A stretch of DNA of 64,000 nt from Amycolatopsis acidiphila (GCF_021391495.1 NZ_CP090063.1:4836001-4900000), one strand, 5' to 3'; numbered from the stretch's first letter, positions 34,035-42,390 are shown. Notes: a model not told the origin generated them from the sequence alone. Translations and numbers: made by a program.

Positions 34035-35035
34035 CGGATCGCACCTTCGGCATAGACATCGGTCGTGAGTTCTTCGGGCTCGGCCATCGGCTGGGACATC
34101 GCGTACTCGAACGCGTCCTCGATCTCGGCTCGCAGCCCGTCCTCGACGCGGGTGAGCTCGGCCTCCGACCGGTGGCCCGCGGCGAGCAGCTTTTCCCGCA
34201 TCCGCACCACCGGGTCGGCTTCCATCGCCGCGCGCAGCTCCTCCTCCGGCATGTATTCCATGCCGTCGCCCATGACGTGCCCGAAGAACCGGTAGGTCAT
34301 GGCCTCGACGAGGGTCGGCCCGTCGCCGGCGCGCGCCGCGTCGATCGCGGTCCGGGCGGCGCCGTACATCGCCTCCGGGTCGTTGCCGTCGACGTGGATC
34401 GAGCGCATCGAGTAGGCGGCACCGCGATCCGCGATCCGCTCGACCGACGTCCCATCGGCGAGAGTCGTGTATTCGGCGTAGCGGTTGTTCTGGCAGACGA
34501 ACACGACCGGCAGGTTCCACACCGAGGCCAGGTTCAGCGCCTCGTGGAACGCACCGATGTTGGAGGCGCCGTCGCCGAAGTTCACCACGGTCACCTGCCC
34601 GCTCTTGCGCAGGTGCGCCGAGAGCGCCACGCCCACCCCGATCGGCATCCCGGAGCCGACGACACCGGTGGTGACGATGAGCCCCGAAGAGGGGTCGGTG
34701 ATGTGCATCGGGCCACCCTTGCCCTTGCAACTTCCACTGGCACGCCCGAAGAACTCGGCGGTCAGCGTACGCAACGGCACGCCCTTGGCGATCTGGTCGT
34801 GCACGCCCCGGTAGATGGTCAGGACGTAGTCCTCGGGTGCGAGCACCGCGCTGATGGCCGACGGGATGATCTCCTGTCCGCGCGGGGAGTAGTACATCCC
34901 GCCGATCTTCCCGGCCCGCATGGTCGCCCGGTACTTCTCGTCGTACAGCTTGATCTTGACCGCCGTGGTGTAGATGCCGGCGAGCACGTCGCCGTCCACC
35001 CCTTCCACCGCGGTGGCCTCGGGGGAGGTCGTCAT
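34031..35035 (-). CDS. 2-oxoacid/acetoin dehydrogenase E1 component, alpha subunit
   Basis: A 334-residue thiamine-diphosphate-binding subunit. The TPP motif begins GDGASNIGAFHEALN (about residue 157) and ends with NN in VFVCQNNRYAEYT. GRASGSCKGKGGPMH near 100 and TYRFFGHVMGDGMEYMPEEEL near 260 match the acetoin dehydrogenase/branched-chain type. With E1-beta it would decarboxylate a 2-oxoacid or cleave an acetoin-like compound and pass the fragment to a lipoyl arm. It overlaps the ferredoxin gene by four bases, so redox and acyl chemistry are encoded as one unit. Confidence 0.88.
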   Translation of the reverse strand: MTTSPEATAVEGVDGDVLAGIYTTAVKIKLYDEKYRATMRAGKIGGMYYSPRGQEIIPSAISAVLAPEDYVLTIYRGVHDQIAKGVPLRTLTAEFFGRASGSCKGKGGPMHITDPSSGLIVTTGVVGSGMPIGVGVALSAHLRKSGQVTVVNFGDGASNIGAFHEALNLASVWNLPVVFVCQNNRYAEYTTLADGTSVERIADRGAAYSMRSIHVDGNDPEAMYGAARTAIDAARAGDGPTLVEAMTYRFFGHVMGDGMEYMPEEELRAAMEADPVVRMREKLLAAGHRSEAELTRVEDGLRAEIEDAFEYAMSQPMAEPEELTTDVYAEGAIR

Positions 35036-35418
35036 TGTCCGCTCCGTTCTGCTGTCTGGTTTTCCGCGGTCCGCACCCCGGGTTTGCGGACCTCGACGTC
35101 GCCGCTGATCCGGACCTGGCAGGCCAGCCGGACGCGGCGGGGGTCGATCCGCCGTCGCCGCCGGGTGAGGTCGCCGAGCATCGCGTTCTCGGCCTCGGTC
35201 TTGTCCGACACGTTGTCCAGGCCCTCGAGGACCTCGCACTGGCAGGCCGTGCAGGTGCCCATGCCGTAGCAGAGCGTCGGCCACTCGTAGCCCTCGCGCC
35301 AGGCCGCCTGGATCAGCGACTCCCCCGGTCGCACCTCGATGAGGTACCCGCCCGGTTCCACCCGGACCCCGCCGCCCTGGTCACCACCGACCGGACGGCG
35401 GAAACCGTTACCGCGCAA
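35032..35418 (-). CDS. [2Fe-2S] plant-type ferredoxin
   Basis: A plant-type ferredoxin of up to 128 residues. The cluster ligands are in LCYGMGTCTACQCEV and the later RLACQVRI, giving the C-x5-C-x2-C...C pattern. A basic LTRRRRRIDPRRV segment precedes the last Cys. The start is uncertain: TTG 35418 overlaps the Rieske gene by 11 bases, and GTG 35361 (VEPGGYLIEV) gives a more typical family N-terminus. It overlaps E1-alpha by four bases. It most likely passes electrons to the Rieske oxygenase encoded just upstream; no dedicated reductase lies in this operon, though one is encoded divergently at 37854. Confidence 0.85.
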   Translation of the reverse strand: MRGNGFRRPVGGDQGGGVRVEPGGYLIEVRPGESLIQAAWREGYEWPTLCYGMGTCTACQCEVLEGLDNVSDKTEAENAMLGDLTRRRRRIDPRRVRLACQVRISGDVEVRKPGVRTAENQTAERSGQ

Positions 35419-36808
35419 TGTACTTGTCGATCTCGTTGTGCATGGTGTAGATCATCGTCTCGTAGCGGGGGGACATCGTGGCCTCGGAGAACGCGCGGCT
35501 GCGGTAGCCATCCTGCTGGCGCAGGATGTTCTCGAAGTCCTGACGCAGCACGAACGGCCAGTCCTCCGGCGCGATCGGCCCTTCCGGCCGTGCGGGAGCC
35601 TGCTCCTCGCCGGTGATGGGAATCTGCATCGCGAACACCTCGAACACGCACGAGTTCGCGTCCGTGCCGTTCGGGCGGACACGGTAGTACAGAAGGTTCC
35701 CCGGCATGCCGAGCATCACGAGGTTCGGGAACAGGAACGCGTAGGACGTCGCCTTCGGATCCGGTGGCGGCAACGGGATCCCCGCGTCCTGGGCGTAGGC
35801 GTAGTACTCCTGGAAGAACGCCGGCAGCAGCTCCTCGTCGGGCAGGTTCTTGCCACGCACGCGATCGGCGATCAGCTCGTCGCGCACCGTGTTGGTCGCG
35901 TCGGTGCCCTCGAACAACACCTGGTTCTGCGACAGGAACCACTCACCGAAGCCCATGCCCTCGACCGGCGACTCGGTGAGCACGAACGCCGAATCCGGGA
36001 GTGCCGGCGCCGTGCTGTCCACATGGCCCATCCCGCGCGGGAAATAGGGCACCGCGTCGGCGTTGTAGGCCTCCCCTGTCGCACCGAGCGCGAGCTCGGG
36101 ATGCGCCTGCATGACGTGGTAGGCCTCCATGAACGCCTCGAGCGCGACCTTCCAGTTCGCCGGCAGAACCGTGTACTTCCACCAGCGGAACCGCATCCGC
36201 TCCATGGCCACGGGCGCGAGGTATTCGTCCATCTCACCGAAGAACTCGTCCAGCGAGGGCGCGTCGTCGTCGAAGGTGATCCAGACGAAGCCGTAACGGA
36301 CCTCGTGGCGAACCTCCTTCAGCGCCATCTTGGCCGGGTCGACCGACTCCGGGACGAACCCGCGACGCCCGTAGAGCATCGACTGCGAGCCGTCGAGGTT
36401 CCAGCGCCAGCCGTGGAACGGGCAGACGATCTGGCCACCGCCGAACGTGCCGCAGTCCTGCGCCAGCCGGGTGGCCCGGTGGGGGCAGACGTTCTGGTAG
36501 ACCTTGAGGGTGTCCTCGTCGACCCGCACCACCATCACGGACTCGCCGACGATGGTGTACTCGATGTAGTCGCCGACTCGCGGAAGGTCCTCCAGCCGCG
36601 CCGCCCACTGCCAGGTGCGCAGCCACATCTTCTCGTTCTCCAGGTCGGCGAAACCCTGGTCGTAGTAACGCTCGGCGGGAATGTGCACGCCGTCGGCCAT
36701 CCGGAAGGGCACGCTCGAGGTGTCCACGCCGGGATCGGGCAGGCACCGCTGCGCCTCCGGCTCCGTCAGAGTGTTCGCCTCGGCCGGGCGCTCGATCTGG
36801 GCGGTCAT
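35408..36808 (-). CDS. Rieske non-haem iron oxygenase, alpha subunit
   Basis: A 466-residue ring-hydroxylating-type oxygenase subunit. The Rieske [2Fe-2S] ligands are Cys108, His110, Cys129 and His132 (NVCPH...CPFHGW). The mononuclear iron site is in the NWKVALEAFMEAYHVMQAHPE region with His230 and His235; the carboxylate ligand should lie near the C-terminus. It hydroxylates or demethylates an organic substrate using O2 and electrons from the ferredoxin. The ATG at 36808 follows AAAGGAG. It is the first gene of the leftward operon. Known substrates of related enzymes vary widely, so none is assigned. Confidence 0.88.
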   Translation of the reverse strand: MTAQIERPAEANTLTEPEAQRCLPDPGVDTSSVPFRMADGVHIPAERYYDQGFADLENEKMWLRTWQWAARLEDLPRVGDYIEYTIVGESVMVVRVDEDTLKVYQNVCPHRATRLAQDCGTFGGGQIVCPFHGWRWNLDGSQSMLYGRRGFVPESVDPAKMALKEVRHEVRYGFVWITFDDDAPSLDEFFGEMDEYLAPVAMERMRFRWWKYTVLPANWKVALEAFMEAYHVMQAHPELALGATGEAYNADAVPYFPRGMGHVDSTAPALPDSAFVLTESPVEGMGFGEWFLSQNQVLFEGTDATNTVRDELIADRVRGKNLPDEELLPAFFQEYYAYAQDAGIPLPPPDPKATSYAFLFPNLVMLGMPGNLLYYRVRPNGTDANSCVFEVFAMQIPITGEEQAPARPEGPIAPEDWPFVLRQDFENILRQQDGYRSRAFSEATMSPRYETMIYTMHNEIDKYIAR

Positions 36809-36849
36809 GGCCACTCCTTTGTCGCGGATCCGCACTCATCAATGAATTG

Positions 36850-36869
36850 ATCGACACAAACTTATCGAT
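36850..36869 (-). promoter_or_regulatory. Inverted repeat in the Rieske operon promoter region
   Basis: ATCGA (36850-36854) and TCGAT (36865-36869) flank ten bases, 42 bases before the Rieske start. On the minus strand TTTGTGTCGAT lies here, and TTTGTGTCATA occurs before the TetR gene at 29134, so both may be bound by that TetR. The evidence is short-motif similarity only. Confidence 0.35.
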
Positions 36870-36978
36870 ACGTTAGGCCGGACGGGGGCACTCGTCAATC
36901 GACCGGGAGCGCGGACACCGCGGCCCCGCACTCCATCACCCGATCAGGCTAATGATCTAGCTATTTGTATGACATGAA

Positions 36979-37009
36979 GGAGCGCCGGCCCGAACCGGAC
37001 CGGCGCTCC
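36979..37009 (-). terminator. Hairpin terminator after the EthD-like gene
   Basis: GGAGCGCCGG (36979-36988) and CCGGCGCTCC (37000-37009) make a ten-base perfect stem with an 11-base loop directly after the stop of the leftward gene ending at 37021. Confidence 0.7.
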
Positions 37010-37020
37010 AGGGGGAACCG

Positions 37021-37383
37021 TCACGCGCCGGCCTGGCGGCGCGGCCCGCGCGCCCGCCAGGCCGACATGGAGATCGTCGCCAGGTCCAGCGAGTCGCTCA
37101 GCGGCATCTCCCCACTGCCGACCCGGCGCAGGAACTCGGCCAGCACCTCGTCCGCGTCCCGGTCCAGCTCGTAGACCGCCAGGTAGGAGTGTGCCGGGGC
37201 CGACGGCTCGGGCATCCCCTCGGCCTCCGGCGGCTTCGTCGGCGCGAGCTCGTAGCGCCGGGCCCCCGTCACCCCCGGCACGGCGAGCACGTCGCCGAGA
37301 TGGTGGTGGTCGTACCACTCGTTGAACTCGTCCTCGCGCCCTGCGGCCGGATTCGAGAACACCAGGAAGAGATCCTCGGCCAT
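37021..37383 (-). CDS. EthD-like/dimeric alpha-beta barrel protein of unknown function
   Basis: A 120-residue protein. MAEDLFLVFSNPAAGREDEFNEWYDHHHLGDVLAVPGV is the start of a ferredoxin-like dimeric alpha/beta barrel of the EthD/DUF4286 kind, with an EWYDHHHLGDV signature that includes a His-rich edge. The family contains small helper proteins of oxygenase systems, including EthD of the P450 ether-degradation cluster, and some ring-modifying enzymes. It is encoded between the Rieske operon and the P450 operon. Its function is not known. ATG 37383 is preceded by AAAGGACC on its strand. Confidence 0.68.
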   Translation of the reverse strand: MAEDLFLVFSNPAAGREDEFNEWYDHHHLGDVLAVPGVTGARRYELAPTKPPEAEGMPEPSAPAHSYLAVYELDRDADEVLAEFLRRVGSGEMPLSDSLDLATISMSAWRARGPRRQAGA

Positions 37384-37614
37384 CAGCCGGTCCTTTCACG
37401 AAACTGGTTGCGCCCACAGGAAAACTGCTCGTCCACAGTAGACGATCGGGGCGACGGTGAAGTCACCGTAGCGCCGGGACGGCAGATCCTCAAGTGCGCG
37501 GCCGCCTTGCCGGCGGTCGCTGTCCGCGTTCACGCAAGAGCCCTGTGCGATGGATCACCGCCCCCCGAGCTACACCTGCAGGCCGGGAAGGTCTAGCCTC
37601 GACCGTAGGTGAAC

Positions 37615-37627
37615 TTAGTTAGGTTAA
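37615..37627 (+). promoter_or_regulatory. Possible iron box before the P450 operon
   Basis: TTAGTTAGGTTAA resembles half of the actinobacterial IdeR/DtxR box (TTAGGTTAGSCTAACCTAA) and lies 36 bases before the ferredoxin start. Only about two thirds of positions match, so this is tentative. Confidence 0.25.
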
Positions 37628-37662
37628 GACACCGCCACGACTCGGACAGGTTGGAGAATTTC

Positions 37663-37857
37663 GTGCATATCACCATCGACGAGGACAAATGCTGCGCGGC
37701 CGGTCAGTGCGTGCTGGCCGCTCCGGAGGTCTTCGACCAGCGGGACGACGACGGCATCGTGGTGCTCCTGGACGCCGACCCGCCGCAGGCCCAGTACGCG
37801 GCGGTCCGGGACGCCGCCGCCGTCTGCCCCGCCGCCGCCATCGCGGTACAGGAATGA
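37663..37857 (+). CDS. Small [3Fe-4S] ferredoxin of the P450 system
   Basis: A 64-residue ferredoxin of the type paired with actinobacterial P450s. Cys ligands are in DKCCAAGQC and the C-terminal AAAVCPAAAI, consistent with a [3Fe-4S] cluster (C-x5-C...C). VHITIDEDKC is a typical start, and GTG 37663 has GGAG seven bases upstream. It overlaps the ferredoxin reductase gene by four bases. It should carry electrons from that reductase to the P450 at 40323. Confidence 0.87.
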   Translation: MHITIDEDKCCAAGQCVLAAPEVFDQRDDDGIVVLLDADPPQAQYAAVRDAAAVCPAAAIAVQE

Positions 37858-39068
37858 GCGTGCCGGCGTCCGTCGTGATCGCCGGGGCGTCGGCGGCGGG
37901 ACTGTCCACCGCCGAGACACTGCGAAGGCAGGGATTCGACGGGCGGATCACGCTGATCGGCGAGGAGGTGCACCCGCCCTACGACCGGCCGCCACTGTCC
38001 AAGCAGATCCTCTCCGGCACATGGCCGGACGAGCGGGTGTGGCTGCGCGACGAGGCGGCGCTCGCCGGTCTCGCGCTCGACCTCCGGCTCGGTGCCCGCG
38101 CGGAGGCGCTCGACACCGGCGCCAAGGTCGTCCGGCTGTCGGACGGATCCCTGGTGTCCTACGACGAGCTGGTCATCGCGACCGGCGTCCGGCCCCGCCG
38201 GCTGCCGGGAACGGCGGACGTGGCAGGCGTGCACGTGCTGCGGACCCTCACCGACGCCACCACCTTGCGCGCCGCGCTGGCAGGCTCACCCCGGCTCGTC
38301 ATCGTGGGCGCCGGGTTCCTCGGCGCCGAGGTGGCCTCGGTCGCCCGCCAGGCCGGTGCCCAGGTGACGCTGGTGTCCGACATCGAAGCGCCACTGTCCG
38401 ATGTGCTCGGTCCGCAGCTGGGCGAGCTGCTCGTCGGCGTGCACCGGGACCACGGCGTGGAGGTGGTCACCGGGGCGCGGGTGGAGGAGGTCCTCGTCTC
38501 GGGCGGACGTGCCCACGGCGTGCGGCTCGCCGGTGGCCACACCATCGAGGCGGACGCCGTGCTGGTGTCCATCGGCTCGGTCCCGAACGTCGAATGGCTG
38601 GCCGGCAGCGGCGTCGAGGTCGGCAACGGTGTCCTCTGCGACCAGTACAGCCAGGCCGGGCCCGGTGTGTGGGCGGCGGGCGACGTCGCCAGCTGGCACC
38701 ACCCGGGTCTGGGCGAGCGCATCCGGATCGAGCACCGGACCAACGCCGCCGAGCAGGGCATGGCGGTGGCGCGCAACATCCTGGCCGGCGAGGACAGGTC
38801 GCCGTTCGCCCCGGTGCCCTACATCTGGTCGGACCAGTACGACCTCAGGATCCAGATCCACGGCCTGCCTCGCGGCGCCGACGCCTTCGCCGTCACCGAG
38901 GGCAGTCTCGCCGACCGCAAGCTGGTCGCCCTCTACGGCAAGGACGCTCAGGTCCGCGCCGCGGTCGGGATCAACATGGTCCGTCCGGCACGGGCGGCAC
39001 GGGCGCTCGTCGCCACACCGACGGCATGGGAGACGGCAACCGCCGTCCAGGAAGGAGTCACACCATGA
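37854..39068 (+). CDS. NAD(P)H:ferredoxin reductase (FAD-dependent, putidaredoxin-reductase type)
   Basis: A 404-residue oxygenase-coupled reductase. The FAD fold VVIAGASAAGLSTAETL is at the N-terminus, IATGVRPRRLPG near 105 and the NADH-binding VIVGAGFLGAEVASVAR near 145. The later VWAAGDVASWHHP near 275 is the second FAD motif. The reductase fold and C-terminal domain are typical of BphA4/putidaredoxin reductase. It transfers electrons from NAD(P)H to the adjacent ferredoxin. It overlaps both neighbours by four bases, so the three-component system and two extra genes are translated together. It may also serve the reductase-less Rieske operon. Confidence 0.9.
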   Translation: MSVPASVVIAGASAAGLSTAETLRRQGFDGRITLIGEEVHPPYDRPPLSKQILSGTWPDERVWLRDEAALAGLALDLRLGARAEALDTGAKVVRLSDGSLVSYDELVIATGVRPRRLPGTADVAGVHVLRTLTDATTLRAALAGSPRLVIVGAGFLGAEVASVARQAGAQVTLVSDIEAPLSDVLGPQLGELLVGVHRDHGVEVVTGARVEEVLVSGGRAHGVRLAGGHTIEADAVLVSIGSVPNVEWLAGSGVEVGNGVLCDQYSQAGPGVWAAGDVASWHHPGLGERIRIEHRTNAAEQGMAVARNILAGEDRSPFAPVPYIWSDQYDLRIQIHGLPRGADAFAVTEGSLADRKLVALYGKDAQVRAAVGINMVRPARAARALVATPTAWETATAVQEGVTP

Positions 39069-39943
39069 GTGTGCAAACGGTTTCCCCCGGGCAGTCGCTC
39101 GAATCCGCCGCGCCGCGCGCCGGGGTCATCGGGCTCGGCATGATCGGCGGCGGGGTGGCGGTCAGCCTCGCCCGCTCCGGCCGCGTCCCCACCGTCTACG
39201 ACATCCGGCCGGACGCCGCCGACAAGCTGGCCGGCGTGCCGGCCCCGGTCGCCTCACCGGCCGAGGTCGCGCGGGCCAGCGACGTGGTGCTGGTCGCCGT
39301 CGTGGACGCCGACCAGGCCAGGTCGGTGCTCTTCGGCGAGAACGGCGTGCTCGCCGGCGCCGAGCCGGGGCTCATCGTCGTCCTGCTGTCCACGGTCGCC
39401 GTGCCGGTGGTGCACGAGCTGGCGGAAGCGTGCGCGAAGGCGGGCGTGTCGCTCCTGGACTGCGGCGTCACTCCCGGGGACAAGGCGGCCGAGAACGGCC
39501 TCGTGGCCATCCTCGGCGGCGAGGAGTCCACAGTGGAGCGTGCGATGCCGGTGCTGACCGACTTCGCCAAGCGGGTGGTCCACTGTGGACCGGTCGGTGC
39601 GGGCATGGCGACCAAGATCGCCCGCAACGTCATCACCTACGGCAGCTGGCGCGCGGTCCACGAGGCCACCACCCTGGCCGGCGCCGCGGGCGTGGACCCG
39701 GAGAAGCTGATCACGGTGATCGAGGAGGCCGATCCCGAGGGCGCCACGCTGTTGTCCTGGCAGCGTCAGCGCCTCGCCGGGATCGCGCAGCCGCTGGCGG
39801 CCCAGGTCGTGCGGCTGCTCGACAAGGACCTCGCCGCCGCCCAGGAACTGGCGGCCCAGCTCGGGCTCACCCTGCCACTGGCCGACGTCACCCGTGCGCA
39901 CGGCGCGGAGACGATCGGCGCGGAGTCCGGGAAGGACGCGTGA
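39065..39943 (+). CDS. NAD(P)-dependent beta-hydroxyacid dehydrogenase (3-hydroxyisobutyrate dehydrogenase family)
   Basis: A 292-residue beta-hydroxyacid dehydrogenase. GVIGLGMIGGGVAVSLARSG is the nucleotide-binding site, LLDCGVTPGDKAAENG takes the place of the substrate-binding DAPVSGG loop, and ATKIARNVI holds the conserved catalytic Lys and Asn. The unusual loop suggests a substrate unlike plain 3-hydroxyisobutyrate. An N-terminal stretch of about 18 polar residues is extra. In the P450 operon it may oxidise the alcohol that the P450 forms, but that is inference. It overlaps FdR (ATGA). Confidence 0.8.
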   Translation: MSVQTVSPGQSLESAAPRAGVIGLGMIGGGVAVSLARSGRVPTVYDIRPDAADKLAGVPAPVASPAEVARASDVVLVAVVDADQARSVLFGENGVLAGAEPGLIVVLLSTVAVPVVHELAEACAKAGVSLLDCGVTPGDKAAENGLVAILGGEESTVERAMPVLTDFAKRVVHCGPVGAGMATKIARNVITYGSWRAVHEATTLAGAAGVDPEKLITVIEEADPEGATLLSWQRQRLAGIAQPLAAQVVRLLDKDLAAAQELAAQLGLTLPLADVTRAHGAETIGAESGKDA

Positions 39944-40326
39944 TGGACGAGACCACGAAAACGGGCCTGAAGACCATGGACGAGGTCTACGGGCCCGGCT
40001 TCACCGATTCCCTGCCCGCCGAGCGGTCTCCGATGCTGGAGAAGACCGTCGATCACCTCTTCGGCGAGATCTGGAGCAGGCCCGGGCTTTCGGTGCGCGA
40101 CCGGCGGCTGCTCGTGCTCGGCGCCACCGCGGCGCTGGGCCGCGCGGACCTGATCGAGATCCAGGTGCGCGGCGCGCTGCACAACGGCGAGCTGAGCGCC
40201 GAGCAGCTGCGGGAAGCCGTGCTGCACCTGCAGTACTACGTCGGCTGGGGGAACGGAACCCAGGTGAACAACGGAGTCGAAGCCGCGCTGCGGGCGCACG
40301 TGGCCGAGGAGAAGGAGAACTCATGA
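39943..40326 (+). CDS. Carboxymuconolactone decarboxylase (CMD/AhpD-like) family protein
   Basis: A 127-residue all-helical CMD-fold protein with VRDRRLLVLGATAALGRADLIEIQVRGALHNGEL and EQLREAVLHLQYYVGWGNG, where the last Tyr/Gly-rich stretch is typical of the 4-carboxymuconolactone decarboxylase side of the family. There is no CxxC pair, so it is not an AhpD-type peroxidase partner. A real gamma-lactone decarboxylation in aromatic catabolism is not supported by neighbours. It sits between the dehydrogenase and the P450 with one- and four-base overlaps, so it belongs to that pathway. Confidence 0.75.
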   Translation: MDETTKTGLKTMDEVYGPGFTDSLPAERSPMLEKTVDHLFGEIWSRPGLSVRDRRLLVLGATAALGRADLIEIQVRGALHNGELSAEQLREAVLHLQYYVGWGNGTQVNNGVEAALRAHVAEEKENS

Positions 40327-41549
40327 CCGTGGAACTGCCCGCGATGCCGATGGAGCGGACACGCCTGCTCGACCCGCCGCTGGAGTACGACCAGCTGCGC
40401 GAGGAACAGCCGGTCGTCCGCGTGCGCTTTCCCAGCGGCCGCGTCGGCTGGCTGGTGACCCGGTTCGACGAGGGCAGCCAGGTGTTCTCGGACCCGCGGA
40501 TGAGCGCGCGGCGGCCGCGCCACGACGTCCCGCCCGAGGAAGGGGACGACCACGACTCCGACGAGTCCGGGGAAGGGATCGACCCGACCTTCGTGTTCAT
40601 GGACGAGCCCGATCACGGCGCCTACCGGCGGCTGCTGGCGGGCCGGTTCACCCCGAAGTCCATCCAGGCCAAGCTGCAGCCCTACATCGACCGGATCGTC
40701 ACCGAGCACCTCGACGCCATCGAGAAGGCCGGCGCGGCCGGTGAGCCGGTGGACCTGATCGAGCACCTCGCGCTGCCGATCCCCTGCCTGGTGATCTGCG
40801 AGCTGCTCGGCGTGCCCTACGCCGACCGGGACAAGTTCCACCACGCCACCGAGGTGATGATGGACGTCAGCAAGCCGCGTGCCGAGCGGGACAGCGGCGC
40901 GCGCTGGCTGCAGAGCTACATCACAGGGCTGGTGGCCGACAAGCGCGCCGACCCGGAGTCGACGGGCCTGCTGGCCGACCTGATCCGGACCAGCGAGCAG
41001 GACGGGTCGATCCTCACCGACAAGGACCTGATCAGCATCGGCGTGCTGCTGCTGTTCGCGGGCCACGACACCACCATGGCGATGATCGGCCTGTCGTCGC
41101 TGACCCTGCTCACCCACCCCGAGCAGCGGCAGAACCTCGTCGAGCACCCGGAGAAGATCGGCCCCGCGGTCGAAGAGCTGCTGCGCTACCTCACCATCGT
41201 CCAGTTCGGACTCGGCCGGACCGCGAAGGAGGACCTGGAGATCGGCGGGCAGCCCATCGCGAAGGGCGACCTGGTCGTGGTCGCCATGCCGGCCGCCAAC
41301 CGCGACCCCCGGGCGTTCGACGACCCCGACGTGCCCGACTTCGACCGCAAGATCACCCGTCACCTCGCCTTCGGGTACGGCGTGCACCAGTGCCTCGGGC
41401 AGAACGTCGCCCGGGCCGAGCTGAAGACCATCCTGCCCCGGCTGTTCCAGCGGTTCCCCGGGCTGAAACTGGCCACCCCGCTGGAGGAGGTCGAGATGGA
41501 CACCTACGGCACCAACTACGGCGTCCGCAAGATGCTCGTCACCTGGTGA
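40323..41549 (+). CDS. Cytochrome P450
   Basis: A 408-residue soluble bacterial P450. The I-helix motif AGHDTT lies near residue 245, the K-helix ExxR in EELLRYLTIV near 290, and the haem-binding FGYGVHQCLGQ with Cys357. An unusual acidic insertion (PPEEGDDHDSDESGEG, about 69-84) lies between the B and C helices. It uses electrons from the operon's reductase and ferredoxin to hydroxylate an unknown substrate. It is the last gene of the operon, starting in the stop of the CMD gene (ATGA), and is closed by a strong terminator. Confidence 0.9.
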   Translation: MTVELPAMPMERTRLLDPPLEYDQLREEQPVVRVRFPSGRVGWLVTRFDEGSQVFSDPRMSARRPRHDVPPEEGDDHDSDESGEGIDPTFVFMDEPDHGAYRRLLAGRFTPKSIQAKLQPYIDRIVTEHLDAIEKAGAAGEPVDLIEHLALPIPCLVICELLGVPYADRDKFHHATEVMMDVSKPRAERDSGARWLQSYITGLVADKRADPESTGLLADLIRTSEQDGSILTDKDLISIGVLLLFAGHDTTMAMIGLSSLTLLTHPEQRQNLVEHPEKIGPAVEELLRYLTIVQFGLGRTAKEDLEIGGQPIAKGDLVVVAMPAANRDPRAFDDPDVPDFDRKITRHLAFGYGVHQCLGQNVARAELKTILPRLFQRFPGLKLATPLEEVEMDTYGTNYGVRKMLVTW

Positions 41550-41553
41550 CCCG

Positions 41554-41589
41554 GCGGGCTGCCCGCCCCGCCAGGGGCGGGCAGCCCGC
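41554..41589 (+). terminator. Very strong hairpin terminator after the P450 operon
   Basis: GCGGGCTGCCCGCCCC (41554-41569) and GGGGCGGGCAGCCCGC (41574-41589) form a 16-base perfect stem with a four-base loop (GCCA), five bases after the P450 stop. No U-tract follows. Confidence 0.82.
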
Positions 41590-41651
41590 ACGCCCGCCCG
41601 GTTCGCCGGTGTGTTCTGCTGGAAACTGACGCGTCATAGGCGGATGGAGAG

Positions 41652-42380
41652 GTGGTGGCTGTGCCTGCTGGCGGTTCCGGCCGGCCACGGAGCCGGCGCG
41701 GTGAGGGCGAGCGGCTGCGGGCCGAGGTCCTGGCGGCGGTGAACCGTCTCCTCGACGAATGGGGCAGCGACGACAAGCTCACCATGCGCGCGGTCGCCAA
41801 AGAGGTCGGCGTCGCGGCGCCCAGCATCTACCTGCATTTCGCGGACAAGGCCGAGCTCGTCTGGGCAGCGCTGACGGACAAGTACGAACAGCTCGCGGCG
41901 CAGATGCGGACCGCCGATCTCGCCGCGGCCGAGGAGGGGGTGCGGGAGCGGCTGCGGGCGCAGGTCCACGCGTACTGCCGGTTCGCGCTGCACAACGCCG
42001 GGCACTACCGGCTGATGTACGAGGTCCGCCAGCCCTCGGTCGAGCTGTCCAGGATGGGCTCGCACCCCGCGCGGCTGGTGTCCCGGCGGCTGCGCGGCGC
42101 CCTGGCCGCGTGCGCCGACGACGGCTACCCGCTCACCCTCCCGCTGCACCAGGCCGCGAACACGTTGTGGACCGGGCTGCACGGGCTGGTGTCGGTCCAG
42201 CACAGCCTTTCGGTGAACAGTTCCGAGGACATGGTGCTGGGGCTCGCGGATGGTCTGGTGGACATCCTGGTGGGCGCCGAGCGCACCGCCGGGCCCGCCT
42301 ATCCGCCCGACACCCCGGTCGAGCGCCTCATCGCCCGGACCGTCTCGAACGAAGGCCTGCCGGGTCCTGGAGTCCCCTAA
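41652..42380 (+). CDS. TetR family transcriptional regulator
   Basis: A 242-residue TetR protein. A basic RPRSRRGEGERLRAE precedes the helix-turn-helix (KLTMRAVAKEVGVAAPSIYLHFADK, about residues 42-66). The ligand domain has HAYCRFALHNAGHYRLMYEVR and a long C-terminal helix ending near the stop. GTG 41652 has GGAGAGG upstream. The ten-base palindrome TGACGCGTCA (41627-41636) just before the start is a likely autoregulatory operator. It is divergent from nothing and lies behind the P450 terminator, so its targets could be the P450 operon or the LuxR gene after it. Confidence 0.85.
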   Translation: MVAVPAGGSGRPRSRRGEGERLRAEVLAAVNRLLDEWGSDDKLTMRAVAKEVGVAAPSIYLHFADKAELVWAALTDKYEQLAAQMRTADLAAAEEGVRERLRAQVHAYCRFALHNAGHYRLMYEVRQPSVELSRMGSHPARLVSRRLRGALAACADDGYPLTLPLHQAANTLWTGLHGLVSVQHSLSVNSSEDMVLGLADGLVDILVGAERTAGPAYPPDTPVERLIARTVSNEGLPGPGVP

Positions 42381-42390
42381 ACTGATCGCC

